DNA from: Streptomyces iranensis
Lineage (GTDB): Bacteria; Actinomycetota; Actinomycetes; Streptomycetales; Streptomycetaceae
Length of the DNA: 34,280 nt
Reading direction: 5' to 3'
Assembly (NCBI RefSeq): GCF_017874715.1
Contig: NZ_JAGGLR010000050.1
Location: forward strand, 1 to 34,280
Made by a program: the position numbers and the translations under genes. Under the pieces are notes generated by a model. That model was not told the DNA's origin and did not search any database. It worked only from the letters and a program-made list of their open reading frames with translations. Within the stretch, counting starts at the first letter, position 1, and every line of letters begins with the position of its first letter. Shown here piece after piece: positions 25,481 through 33,720 of this stretch.

Positions 25481-25698
25481 GTCAGACTCCTAGTTCTGAC
25501 TGGCCCGCTCCTACCCCCGTAGGGATCGGGCCGGTCTCAGGGCCGCCCCCGCATCTGTTGGCGCAGGCCCAGGGGCGGCTTCCTTGTCTTTCCTTTCCGA
25601 AGTGAGGGGCCACCATCTCTCGGACCCTCAGGGGAGTGGCTAGCTCCCCCCGCCCTCGTACGGAACCTGACCGGTGGCCCGTACGGGAGCGGGGCGCT

Positions 25699-26385
25699 CT
25701 AGTCGCCCTCCTCCCGGGGCGAGGGGAAGCCGAGATGCCTGAACTTGCCCTCACGCCAGGCCTTCCTGACCTTGCGCATGGCCTTCCACTTCAGCGTGGC
25801 GACCGCAGCGGCGGTGGTGGGCGGCTCAAGCCATTCCGCGACGACGGCGTTCGCCTCCCCGAGGACCTGGGCGAGAACGTAGACGTCGGCCTCGCGCTTG
25901 GTCAGCACACCGGAATCGCGGATTCCCTGCACCGTCTCGATCAGTTCGTGGTTGTAGGACAGGATGCCGTCGAGCTGCGGGTCGTTCACGCTCTTCGCCC
26001 GCAGAATCTCCAACTTCTCCTCGCCGACCAGGACCTCGATCGTGGCGCGCAGCTTGCTCAGTTCGTTCGTGACGCACCGGTTGAGGTAGGACTCGAGGTG
26101 TTCAACCGGGCCCTGGTTCCGCAGCGTTCTCTCGAAGCTGATGAGGATCTTCTGCCACATGTCCTCCGCCCTCGGCCGGCCGGCATTCTTGACCATCCGT
26201 GCGATGTGGAGCCCGCTGTGCTCCATGGCCTGAGCCAGCTGCGCGCGCGCCGTGTCGGAGAGACCTCCCGGAATGTCTGTCGAGGTCATGTCCTCGGTGG
26301 TGGTGAGCTGTCCCGCGCGGGCCGGCGGCCCTGCTACTAGCTCGGGGGATGCGGGGCGATCGCCGCCTTGCATCGCTTCAGCCAT
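25699..26385 (-). CDS. Sigma-factor-like DNA-binding protein, 228 aa
   Basis: ATG 26385 follows AGGAGC at good spacing. After a disordered 45-residue N-terminus, residues 50-115 look like sigma region 2 (AEDMWQKILISFERTL, YLNRCVTNELSKLRA). Residues 155-212 look like region 4, with LTKREADVYVLAQVLGE and the helix-turn-helix VVAEWLEPPTTAAAVATLKWKAMRKVRKAW (given here as its span, 181-210). This layout fits a divergent ECF-type sigma factor or a plasmid/phage regulator derived from one. The key promoter-melting aromatic residues are not obvious, so the activity is uncertain. No anti-sigma partner is adjacent. Confidence 0.6.
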   Translation of the reverse strand: MAEAMQGGDRPASPELVAGPPARAGQLTTTEDMTSTDIPGGLSDTARAQLAQAMEHSGLHIARMVKNAGRPRAEDMWQKILISFERTLRNQGPVEHLESYLNRCVTNELSKLRATIEVLVGEEKLEILRAKSVNDPQLDGILSYNHELIETVQGIRDSGVLTKREADVYVLAQVLGEANAVVAEWLEPPTTAAAVATLKWKAMRKVRKAWREGKFRHLGFPSPREEGD

Positions 26386-26689
26386 CTGGTGCTCCTGGTC
26401 GAAACGGGTGGGACACCACCTCTCAGTCGACCGGGAACCTCCTCATCACCATGCCCGGACACATCTCTTTGGCGAGCCGCCGACGTCTTCTAGGGGCTCT
26501 TAGGCCGGAATTCACCCATCCAGGTCGCCCACACACCACTAGGCGTGTCCATCGTGTGACAACGCCCGGAGGGAAGAACCAGCGCGCCAGCCCCGCCCGA
26601 TTCACAACGGTCGGGCCCGGCAGGACGGCAGCAGCCGACAGGCTGCCAGCTCCGCCAGCACGGCTCTGGAGCCGACGCGCACACTGCCC
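26386..26689. other. Intergenic region after the pPIWI-RE operon
   Basis: About 300 bp between the end of the pPIWI-RE gene and the start of the sigma-like gene. No gene or clear hairpin is seen; a promoter for the sigma-like gene is expected here. Confidence 0.4.
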
Positions 26690-29311
26690 CTACTCGCTCA
26701 GCCCTTCCTGGTCGACGAAGCCGGGATGCTTCTCATCAGCGCTCTTGGCGAGATGCAGGGGCGCGGGAAGGTTGGTTCGCCCGTCCCACATGGCGGCCTG
26801 CTCGGAGATCCGCGCGGCAAGACCGGCCAGCTGCTCCTCGCGCCAGCCGCCGTGGTGGGCCATGACGTATTCGGTGCGGGTCATGGCATGGAAAGGAGCG
26901 CCCATTTGGGCCAGTTGCCCGCCGGGCAGGGTACGGCGTGTGTACTGGGTGCCGGTGCGCTGGCCGCCGGCGTGCTGGCGGGACTGCCCGGAAAACAGCC
27001 AGGACACCACACCGCCGTGATCGTGACGGTAGAGGATTTTCTCCGGCATGACCGGCTGCAGCGGGTTGGCCGGCAACTTGCCCCCGCCCCCGGCGCGCCG
27101 TGACGGCTGGGGTGTGCCCTGCCCGTTGCCAACCCTGACGACCGCCACATCCCGTCCCTGCGCCATCAGGCTCTGTCCGGGGACAGCGCCGTCCCCGAGC
27201 CGGTCGTTACACAGCCCGGGCCAGATCCGCTCACGCTCCTCGGCGAAGACGATGATCGGATACCGGTCACCGAGCGCGGCCAGAGCCCGTTCCCCATAGG
27301 TGCGCACGTTGTGCGGACCCTCGTGGTCCTCCCGCAGGTGATGCCCTCTTTTGCCGATAGGACCGGCATGGTGCAGGGCCCGTGCCTGGGCCAGAGGGCG
27401 CCAGCCCTGGTCGCTGTACATCAGGGTGGGCCAGTAGGCGTCCTCGCCGAGCGGGATCCGCATGGCGACCAGCGTGATGGCGAGGACGGCCGGTCTGCGG
27501 GGTCGGCCGGGACGTTCGCCGAAGCGGTGGTAGCGGGTCCACAGCCCTACCGCTACGGCTTCCCGGTCCAGGGCGGTGTCCTTGGCGTTGCGGTGGAAGG
27601 CGGTGGCGGCCAGGCGGTTGTCGATGAGGCCGGAGTCGCAGTGCAGGCTGCCGAGCGCGATCTGCACCGCATGGTCGTCCTTGTAGGCGACGTCCGGCTC
27701 CGGCAGACCAGCGTTGCGGGCCCTGGCCCGCGCGACCTTCTCGGGCGTGTTCAGCCGGTAGGGATCGCCGGGATCGGAGTCCATGGTGATGAACTGCGAG
27801 GGGATGCCGCGCTCGGCGAAGAGCCCTTTGAGCGCATGCTTGGCGTCCGTCAGCCCGGCCTCCTTCTCCTGCTCGCTGGGGTAGTGCGTCTCGCATAGGG
27901 CGGAGACCAGCGCCCGCCCAGCACCGGGCTTGAACCAGGGCAGCGTGTTGAGGATCAGGCTGCGGTCGTGGCTTCCGTGGCGGACGAGCTCGGGCAGCCG
28001 CACCGCCACGAGCTCGTACCCCGGTGCCAGCACCACCGGCTGTTCATCGGGCAGATCGGCCAGCTCGGGCCGCGTGTAGTCGCGGGCCAGCTGGCCCATC
28101 ACCCGCGTGCGCCACGGCGCCGACTCATACAGCACGACGGTGCGCACCGTATCGAGACCGGCAATTGCCATGGCGTCGGCCATCTTGCCGGCCGGCACGT
28201 AGGGCGGCAGGCTCCCGCCCGGCTTACTGATCTTGATAGACGTGCCGGTGTAGACGAGGGGCTCCTGATCGAAGACCTGCCCGGCGTGTTCCTCGAGCCG
28301 GGCGTGGAACATCGCCCCGGCGCCCTTGTCGATCGGGTGCTTGCCCGTGCGGTGCACCCCGCGCACCTCTGTCAGCTCGTCCAGCCCCGTCAGGGGCGGC
28401 TCGGGCAGACGGCCGACGCCGCATGCCTCGACGATCTGTGCCGTCGCCCCGCGGTAGCGGACGGCCGCGGGCTGCATGAACCCGTCCGGCCCTTTCTCCC
28501 AGCGGGTGGTGATCGGGGCCTTGAGGATGATGTCCGGGTTGACGGGATGGCGCAGCAGGACGTTGCGGATGCCCTTGTAGTGGGTGGCGACGCGCGAGAT
28601 CCGCGCCGACAGGTGCGCGATCAGCGTCTTTCCGCCTGGGGCGGGTTCGACCTCGATGTTGATGCGTTCCATGGCGTAGCCGGCGATGCGTCGGCGTTTG
28701 CCGCTTTCCTCGTCGATCCATGTCCGTTCGTGGACCAGCGGGGCCTGCCAGGCCAGCAGGTCACCCTCGGTGTCGAGGTGGAACCGCAGCGGAGGCAGGT
28801 TCTCGTCGAGCGGGAGCGGCTGGGCGGCCAGCATGCTTGCCAGCCGCCACCCGGCCACCCGAAACACCCAGCGGGGACCGGTGATCCGCCCCACAGGGTC
28901 GCGGTGCAGCAGCGAACTGAGCGGCTGGGGCCCGTCGTCGGACAGCTGCAGCAGAGCAGCCAGCGTGTCGCGGCCGCCATGCCCGTCCAGCCGCGTCTCC
29001 CACTCCCGCATCACAGTGCGCACCGCGGCCTCGTCCAGCGCTCCGGGCGTGACGATCACGCTCCGCCCGGCCCATCGGCCGGTCCTGGCAGGCCGGTCGT
29101 GGTTGGTGAACATCAGCCGCTCACCGGTCACGGCGCGCGCAGCCGTCTGCAGGGACGCGATCGGCTGCACGGCATCCTTACCGCGGGGCCTAGGCAGCCG
29201 CCGCCAGGCCGGCGCGAACGCCTCATTCTGCGGATAGGCATGCACGGTGCCCAGCAGCCGGTCATCCAGCAGGAAGGACAGGGTGAACAGGCGGCCACGC
29301 TCGTTACTCAC
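26690..29311 (-). CDS. pPIWI-RE family Argonaute-like protein
   Basis: The GTG at 29311 overlaps the helicase stop (GTGA), giving 873 residues; the frame is open far upstream but that part is only the shadow of the helicase. The order fits pPIWI-RE: an N-terminal module (1-430, the pPIWI_RE_X area), a MID-like segment with LKGLFAERGIPSQFIT (494-509), then an RNase H/PIWI fold. Likely family-defining residues are Arg 726 in VVRVGNG and Glu 814 in HAMTRTEYVMAH. The usual Argonaute catalytic Asp is not evident in the first strand (VLAITLVAMRI), so it may be nuclease-dead and act as a guide-loaded target binder. The family was predicted to use nucleic-acid guides and to act with a helicase and REase in defence against invading DNA. 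Confidence 0.88.
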   Translation of the reverse strand: MSNERGRLFTLSFLLDDRLLGTVHAYPQNEAFAPAWRRLPRPRGKDAVQPIASLQTAARAVTGERLMFTNHDRPARTGRWAGRSVIVTPGALDEAAVRTVMREWETRLDGHGGRDTLAALLQLSDDGPQPLSSLLHRDPVGRITGPRWVFRVAGWRLASMLAAQPLPLDENLPPLRFHLDTEGDLLAWQAPLVHERTWIDEESGKRRRIAGYAMERINIEVEPAPGGKTLIAHLSARISRVATHYKGIRNVLLRHPVNPDIILKAPITTRWEKGPDGFMQPAAVRYRGATAQIVEACGVGRLPEPPLTGLDELTEVRGVHRTGKHPIDKGAGAMFHARLEEHAGQVFDQEPLVYTGTSIKISKPGGSLPPYVPAGKMADAMAIAGLDTVRTVVLYESAPWRTRVMGQLARDYTRPELADLPDEQPVVLAPGYELVAVRLPELVRHGSHDRSLILNTLPWFKPGAGRALVSALCETHYPSEQEKEAGLTDAKHALKGLFAERGIPSQFITMDSDPGDPYRLNTPEKVARARARNAGLPEPDVAYKDDHAVQIALGSLHCDSGLIDNRLAATAFHRNAKDTALDREAVAVGLWTRYHRFGERPGRPRRPAVLAITLVAMRIPLGEDAYWPTLMYSDQGWRPLAQARALHHAGPIGKRGHHLREDHEGPHNVRTYGERALAALGDRYPIIVFAEERERIWPGLCNDRLGDGAVPGQSLMAQGRDVAVVRVGNGQGTPQPSRRAGGGGKLPANPLQPVMPEKILYRHDHGGVVSWLFSGQSRQHAGGQRTGTQYTRRTLPGGQLAQMGAPFHAMTRTEYVMAHHGGWREEQLAGLAARISEQAAMWDGRTNLPAPLHLAKSADEKHPGFVDQEGLSE

Positions 29312-32300
29312 CACTTGTAGGTCTCCTGTTCCTCGTCCTCGGATCCGGTGGGGGAGTGCTCCGCCAAGCCCAGCAGGGCGTCGGTCATGGTGGTGCCATA
29401 GACGGCGTCGATCAGCGGCATGTGGTCCTCGTCCTGCCATTTCCCGCGCAGCTGCCCAAGGAGGGCAGGCAGGGTGGAGTGGGCGGCGGTGTGGGTGAAG
29501 GCGGCGTCCAGCAGCCGCAGCCGCCCCGGGTCCCCGCCGCGGCGGGTACGCCCGCCCAGCTGGATCAGCCGGGTCAGGATCTCTGCGACGACGGCGAGCT
29601 TGACGTTCTCGCCCAGCGACTTGAAGTAGCCCTCGCCGCTGCGGATGTCGTCGAAGATCTGGCCCGCCGTGATCCGCAGCCGCTCCAACTCTGCCGCGGG
29701 CTCCGGGCTGGGCCGCCGTCGGCGGTAGGCGAGGGAGTTGACCAGCGACAGCAGTACCGGGGGGTCTTCCATCACCGGGACGGGCCGGTTGACCAGGCAG
29801 GCCACATGCAGCAGGGAGCGCCCATCGCGGTCGACAATGTTCAGGCCGCGCTCGACCCGCGCCATGGGAGCGATCAGATACCGGCACCGGCCTCGGCCCA
29901 CGGCATGGGGAAACTGCTCGAGCCGGTTGCTGGGAATGGGCACCCAGCCGGGCGGCATCCGCTCCAGTGCAGCCATGTCCTGCGGCCGCACCGCCACGCA
30001 GATCTCCGATGCCGCGACCCCTACGGAGATCATGCCGCGCGCGAGCGCCGGACCGGCGTTGTAGGCGGTCGGCGCGAGCAGCGCATACGCCCGGTGTGCG
30101 GTAGCAGGGTCGGCGGCTACCGCATCGAGCTGCGGGGGAAGGTCCTGGCCGACGCTGCGCCCCATGGCCGTATAGGCGCGTTCTCGGCCGGCCCCCTCGG
30201 TACCCGACACCACGATGCCCGCCCCGTCGTCCTGGCCGGCCTGCAGCTCGACGGTGAGGCTTCCGTTGACGTCGTCCGGCACGTACCAGGACGGCTCCGG
30301 CAGGAGGTGATGACGCGGTGCGTACGGCATGAACGCCGTTGCGGACATCCCGATCACCGCCCGGCGGGTGCCGGTATGGGCGAGCGCGGTCACCTCGCCC
30401 AGGTAGGCCAGGTGAGTGTGTGGGTCCCCGACATACGATTTCAGTCGCAGCGCCGTCTGGTGACGGTCGGCCGGGTCGAACGTCTCGGAGAACGCGAACA
30501 GCGCACGACCCAAAGGGCCGTACGGGGCAGCACGCCACGGCACGTGCGAGGCCAGCGCGTCCACGAGACTGTTACCGGCGGAGATCCCCGCCCCTTGCAG
30601 CGGCGCCGCGACCCCGACGATGCGGTGCAGGATGCTGCGCATCTCCTCCAGATACGCCCGCCGGGCCGCCAGCAGCGCCAGGGAGGACAGCCGCCTCTCG
30701 TCCGTCTCACCGGTGATCGCCGAGAAGGCTTCCCCGATGCACTTGAGGGTGGCGTGGGTGAGCCGGTCCGACCCGCCGGCCAGGTCCGTGACCGAGCACA
30801 GCAGCTCCCTCAGCTCCGCCAGCCCCTCGACCTCATCGGAAAACTCCAGCGGCCCCTCCCGCTTGTAGAGCTGGTTGACCGCCTGCATCTGCTGCGCGGT
30901 GGGCCGCTCACCCGCCTCCAGCTTGAAAATCCGGGAAGCGAACATCCCGTCCCAGCGGCGCGGAACGACCATGCTGCGCCGTTCCCGGTCGGGATGGATG
31001 ACCCCGCCGACGAGGTGGGACACATAAGACTCGGCCAGCCACACCAGGTGGTTGATCAGCGGCCGCAGATGCTGTTCGAGGCTCATCGGCAGCCGGTGGC
31101 AGTGCCGCCGGAACTGGCTGTCAAGATCACGTACAGGAGTGTGCTCCGCACCGTCCTGGGCCAGCAGCACCTGACGGGCCGCCCGGTCGAACGCCTGCGC
31201 CTGCAGTGCATCGGCCTCGTCGATGATCACCAGATGGCTGCGATGCAGCAGCAGCTGCTCGGTGGTCATGCGCCGTCCCGGAGCGGGCCGGCCCGCCACC
31301 GGTGCGTGGATGTGCCCGGTGAGGAAGTTCGCATGGTTGGTGACGAGGATGTCCGCCGACGCCGCGGCCCGGTGGTGGCGGAACTTCCCGCAGCCGCCGC
31401 GCCACGGGCACGAGAGGGCCTTGTCCGCTTTTGGCCCGTTGGGTTTGAGCTGGTCGCACGGCTCCTGGCCCGGCGTCCAGGCATCCACCGCTTCGGAGGA
31501 GGTAGTGGCGTGCCCGGTCAGAGCACAGCTGTAGGACATCTCCCGGTACACCCAGGTCCTGAAGTCCGCGTCGTCCTGCGGGTTGCCGGCCGTCTGCTCG
31601 GCCAGCTCCTGCATGGAGGCGGGAGAGACGACCGGCGTGACCTGTGCGGAGATCTCCAGGTCGTCCAGGTCCTGCTGCAGCCGGTACACCGTGGCCAGGA
31701 CCTGCGCGTTCTGCGGAACGACCAGCGAGATCACCCGGCCCGTCTCGGCGCCCCACACCGCGACGAGCTCGCTCAGGACGTTCTTGCCCATGCCGGTGGG
31801 GGCGTGGAAGACCCGCAGCGGCCCGGCCTGAACCCGTAGGAGCTCGCCCACCTCAAGGCCGTCGCGGCCGCGGGCGTGCCGCCTGATGTCCGCGACTGCC
31901 TTGCGCCGGTAGTCCTGCCCGCGCAGCCCATCGAGCCGGCCCGCGATCTCATCCAGGTCGGCAAAGGGGATCACTACCTCGTCCGCGACCGGGGCATCGC
32001 CCAGCTCCTGCACCACGCTGGGAGCAGCAGGACCCTGGTAGTCGAGGTCGTAGAAGACATCCACCACCCGACCGGACGGGCTGAGCGGATCCCTGATCCG
32101 CAGGTCGCTGACGTAGGAGCCGGGCGGCGCAGGCTTGGGCAGCAACTGCCCCTTGGCCGCGTTGTCCTCGAGCTCGTCCAGCAAGGCATCGATGAGGGCT
32201 TCCTCATCGCCGACGGGCAGGACCAGCACCTGCTCCTCCCCGTCGGCTGGGGCGAACTCGACCGCCTCACCGCTGTCCAGGACCGCTGCCGTCTCCGTGA

Positions 32301-32571
32301 CAAACACGGCCCGGGAGGCAAGCACCGCCGGCCGCTGCCGCAGCATCCGCGTGATCCGCACCTGATCCCGCACGGCCAGAGCGGGCCAGCCGTCCCACAG
32401 ATGCATCTGCCCCGTGGCCAGGAAGTGAGCATCAGCAAGATCCACCGCACGCCGCCATGCCGCCTGCTCCTGCGGTGCCCGGTTGGGGAACACCCGCGCG
32501 GCCAGCAGGATCGCCGCCCGCACCGTCAGAGGCACACTGACGGAGTACCTCGCACTCTTTGGCGACGTCAT
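29308..32571 (-). CDS. DinG/XPD-like Fe-S helicase of the pPIWI-RE system
   Basis: A 1087-residue protein from ATG 32571, overlapping the upstream stop by ATGA. A 250-residue N-terminal region (possibly the family's pPIWI_RE_Z area) precedes the helicase. Walker A reads HAPTGMGKN (256-264), with Asn 264 where Ser/Thr is usual. Four cysteines, C349, C372, C388 and C394, lie before ADILVTNHANFLTG, as in Fe-S DinG/XPD helicases. Walker B is VIIDEAD (448-454). Motif VI is LIQLGGRTRRGG near residue 1030. DinG-type helicases unwind DNA and R-loops, 5' to 3'. In the three-gene pPIWI-RE island this enzyme is proposed to expose target strands for the PIWI-RE protein and nuclease. Gene overlaps show tight co-translation. 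Confidence 0.88.
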   Translation of the reverse strand: MTSPKSARYSVSVPLTVRAAILLAARVFPNRAPQEQAAWRRAVDLADAHFLATGQMHLWDGWPALAVRDQVRITRMLRQRPAVLASRAVFVTETAAVLDSGEAVEFAPADGEEQVLVLPVGDEEALIDALLDELEDNAAKGQLLPKPAPPGSYVSDLRIRDPLSPSGRVVDVFYDLDYQGPAAPSVVQELGDAPVADEVVIPFADLDEIAGRLDGLRGQDYRRKAVADIRRHARGRDGLEVGELLRVQAGPLRVFHAPTGMGKNVLSELVAVWGAETGRVISLVVPQNAQVLATVYRLQQDLDDLEISAQVTPVVSPASMQELAEQTAGNPQDDADFRTWVYREMSYSCALTGHATTSSEAVDAWTPGQEPCDQLKPNGPKADKALSCPWRGGCGKFRHHRAAASADILVTNHANFLTGHIHAPVAGRPAPGRRMTTEQLLLHRSHLVIIDEADALQAQAFDRAARQVLLAQDGAEHTPVRDLDSQFRRHCHRLPMSLEQHLRPLINHLVWLAESYVSHLVGGVIHPDRERRSMVVPRRWDGMFASRIFKLEAGERPTAQQMQAVNQLYKREGPLEFSDEVEGLAELRELLCSVTDLAGGSDRLTHATLKCIGEAFSAITGETDERRLSSLALLAARRAYLEEMRSILHRIVGVAAPLQGAGISAGNSLVDALASHVPWRAAPYGPLGRALFAFSETFDPADRHQTALRLKSYVGDPHTHLAYLGEVTALAHTGTRRAVIGMSATAFMPYAPRHHLLPEPSWYVPDDVNGSLTVELQAGQDDGAGIVVSGTEGAGRERAYTAMGRSVGQDLPPQLDAVAADPATAHRAYALLAPTAYNAGPALARGMISVGVAASEICVAVRPQDMAALERMPPGWVPIPSNRLEQFPHAVGRGRCRYLIAPMARVERGLNIVDRDGRSLLHVACLVNRPVPVMEDPPVLLSLVNSLAYRRRRPSPEPAAELERLRITAGQIFDDIRSGEGYFKSLGENVKLAVVAEILTRLIQLGGRTRRGGDPGRLRLLDAAFTHTAAHSTLPALLGQLRGKWQDEDHMPLIDAVYGTTMTDALLGLAEHSPTGSEDEEQETYKW

Positions 32572-33275
32572 GCGCCCATTCCCTTCAGCCGCTTCGTCAC
32601 GGCCGCCTTGAAACGGCTGACCGTGAACACGGTGTAGCGCTGCCCCTCAGCCGTACGCAGCGCATCGAGTCCGGCCTGAAGCTGATTGACCTGGCTGCGC
32701 CGGTAGTTGGGGACGACCACCGTCTCCCCGGCAGGCGGCCGGTCGACGATCGTCTGCGCGTCCTGGTGGTCCTTGACGTCCACCCGCCAGCGATGCCCGT
32801 CCGCCAGGTAGACACCGACATCCCACTCGTCCAGGTTCTCCCAGCGCTCGACCCGCACACCCTCCTGCTTCTCCAGCCACTGCATCAGGCCCACCTCACT
32901 CAGCCCAGGACAGGTGATGTACCGCCACACCCCCCAGTCCAGGCACAACACGCTCTGTGCCGGCTCCGCAACCGCCAACCGGCCCAGCCCACCGGTCAGT
33001 ACGGGCGGCCCGCCCCGCTTGTCACTGCCCGCGGCAAGACCGAACCGGCTCTGATGCGGTGGATACTCACACCGCAACTGCCCACCACCCCGCAGCACCA
33101 TCGGATACCGGCACTGCGGGCAGGGCCACAACCACGACGAAGCACCCGCCCACACCCGGTCAGAGGGAACAGGCCGGTACACGTCCATCCGCGCCGCGCC
33201 ACGGCGCGAGTACTCCTCGACCAACGCCCGCTCCGTGCCGTAGGGCACCTCGGTCAGCATGGTCCGCGCCGCCAC
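32568..33275 (-). CDS. Restriction-endonuclease-fold protein of the pPIWI-RE system
   Basis: 235 residues from GTG 33275, ending in an ATGA overlap with the helicase. A zinc-ribbon-like part (CPQC, then LRCEYPPH) precedes a PD-(D/E)XK core: LMQWLEKQEGVRVERW, then EWDVGVYL (metal-binding Asp), then WRVDVKDHQD (D-x-K). This fits the REase partner of pPIWI-RE. The start is doubtful. The same frame is open upstream to 33413 and reads as protein (AWLPAWVRQTAEQTERAVFR, SGGQAGYVAARTMLTEVPYG), yet has no ATG, GTG, TTG or CTG. The protein more likely continues into the upstream small ORF by a one-base shift at a GGGGG run. Confidence 0.82.
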   Translation of the reverse strand: MAARTMLTEVPYGTERALVEEYSRRGAARMDVYRPVPSDRVWAGASSWLWPCPQCRYPMVLRGGGQLRCEYPPHQSRFGLAAGSDKRGGPPVLTGGLGRLAVAEPAQSVLCLDWGVWRYITCPGLSEVGLMQWLEKQEGVRVERWENLDEWDVGVYLADGHRWRVDVKDHQDAQTIVDRPPAGETVVVPNYRRSQVNQLQAGLDALRTAEGQRYTVFTVSRFKAAVTKRLKGMGA

Positions 33276-33375
33276 ATAGCCAGCCTGCCCGCCAGAGCGG
33301 ATGTGCCGAAAGACAGCCCGCTCCGTCTGCTCAGCCGTCTGCCGAACCCACGCCGGAAGCCACGCCCCACCGAGA

Positions 33376-33720
33376 TTATCCGTCGCCCCCGTACAGCGCC
33401 TCCAGATAGTTCATGCCCGCCTCGAAGGCATCCTCGGTCAGCTCCCCGTTGTCCGTCAGGACAACCAAATCCCCCATAGCCGAAGGTAGTTCGTCCCAGG
33501 CCAGAGGCACCCACTCTCGCAGGCGCACCGGCAGCAAGCCGATCATCTCGGCAGGCGTCGAAGGGCCGGCTCCCACCGGCAGACTCGACAAAAGTACCCC
33601 GTGCATACGGGACAATTCCCGCCACGCACGAGGTTCCTCAACCCGGTTGATCCACGCCGCACCGGCTCGCAGAGCAGCAGTAATGATCCTCCGAGCGGCA
33701 ACATGATGACTAACAGGCAC
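33376..33720 (-). CDS. Small ORF at the head of the pPIWI-RE operon, probably N-terminus of the REase protein
   Basis: GTG 33720 with GAGGGGTGA upstream encodes 114 residues, including RIITAALRAGAAWINRVEEP, GLLPVRLREWVPLAWDELP and TEDAFEAGMNYLEALYGGDG. It ends at TAA 33378-33376. The REase frame is open across this stop and picks up directly after it. Skipping one G in the run TACGGGGGCG (near 33385-33393) would join the two into about 383 residues, a more usual length for a REase with an N-terminal pPIWI_RE_Y-type domain. Options are a programmed frameshift, a sequence error, an inactivating mutation, or two genuine genes. No family is recognised from the 114 residues alone. Confidence 0.6.
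   Translation of the reverse strand: MPVSHHVAARRIITAALRAGAAWINRVEEPRAWRELSRMHGVLLSSLPVGAGPSTPAEMIGLLPVRLREWVPLAWDELPSAMGDLVVLTDNGELTEDAFEAGMNYLEALYGGDG

Noticed and set aside
29312..30538. N-terminal extension of the pPIWI-RE frame (1282 aa in total)
   Set aside because: It lies wholly inside the helicase gene and is Arg/Gly/Pro-rich shadow; the GTG at 29311 with GTGA overlap is the natural start.
29356..31839. 827-aa plus-strand open frame
   Set aside because: Antisense shadow of the DinG-like helicase; His/Gln/Arg/Gly-rich with no motifs.
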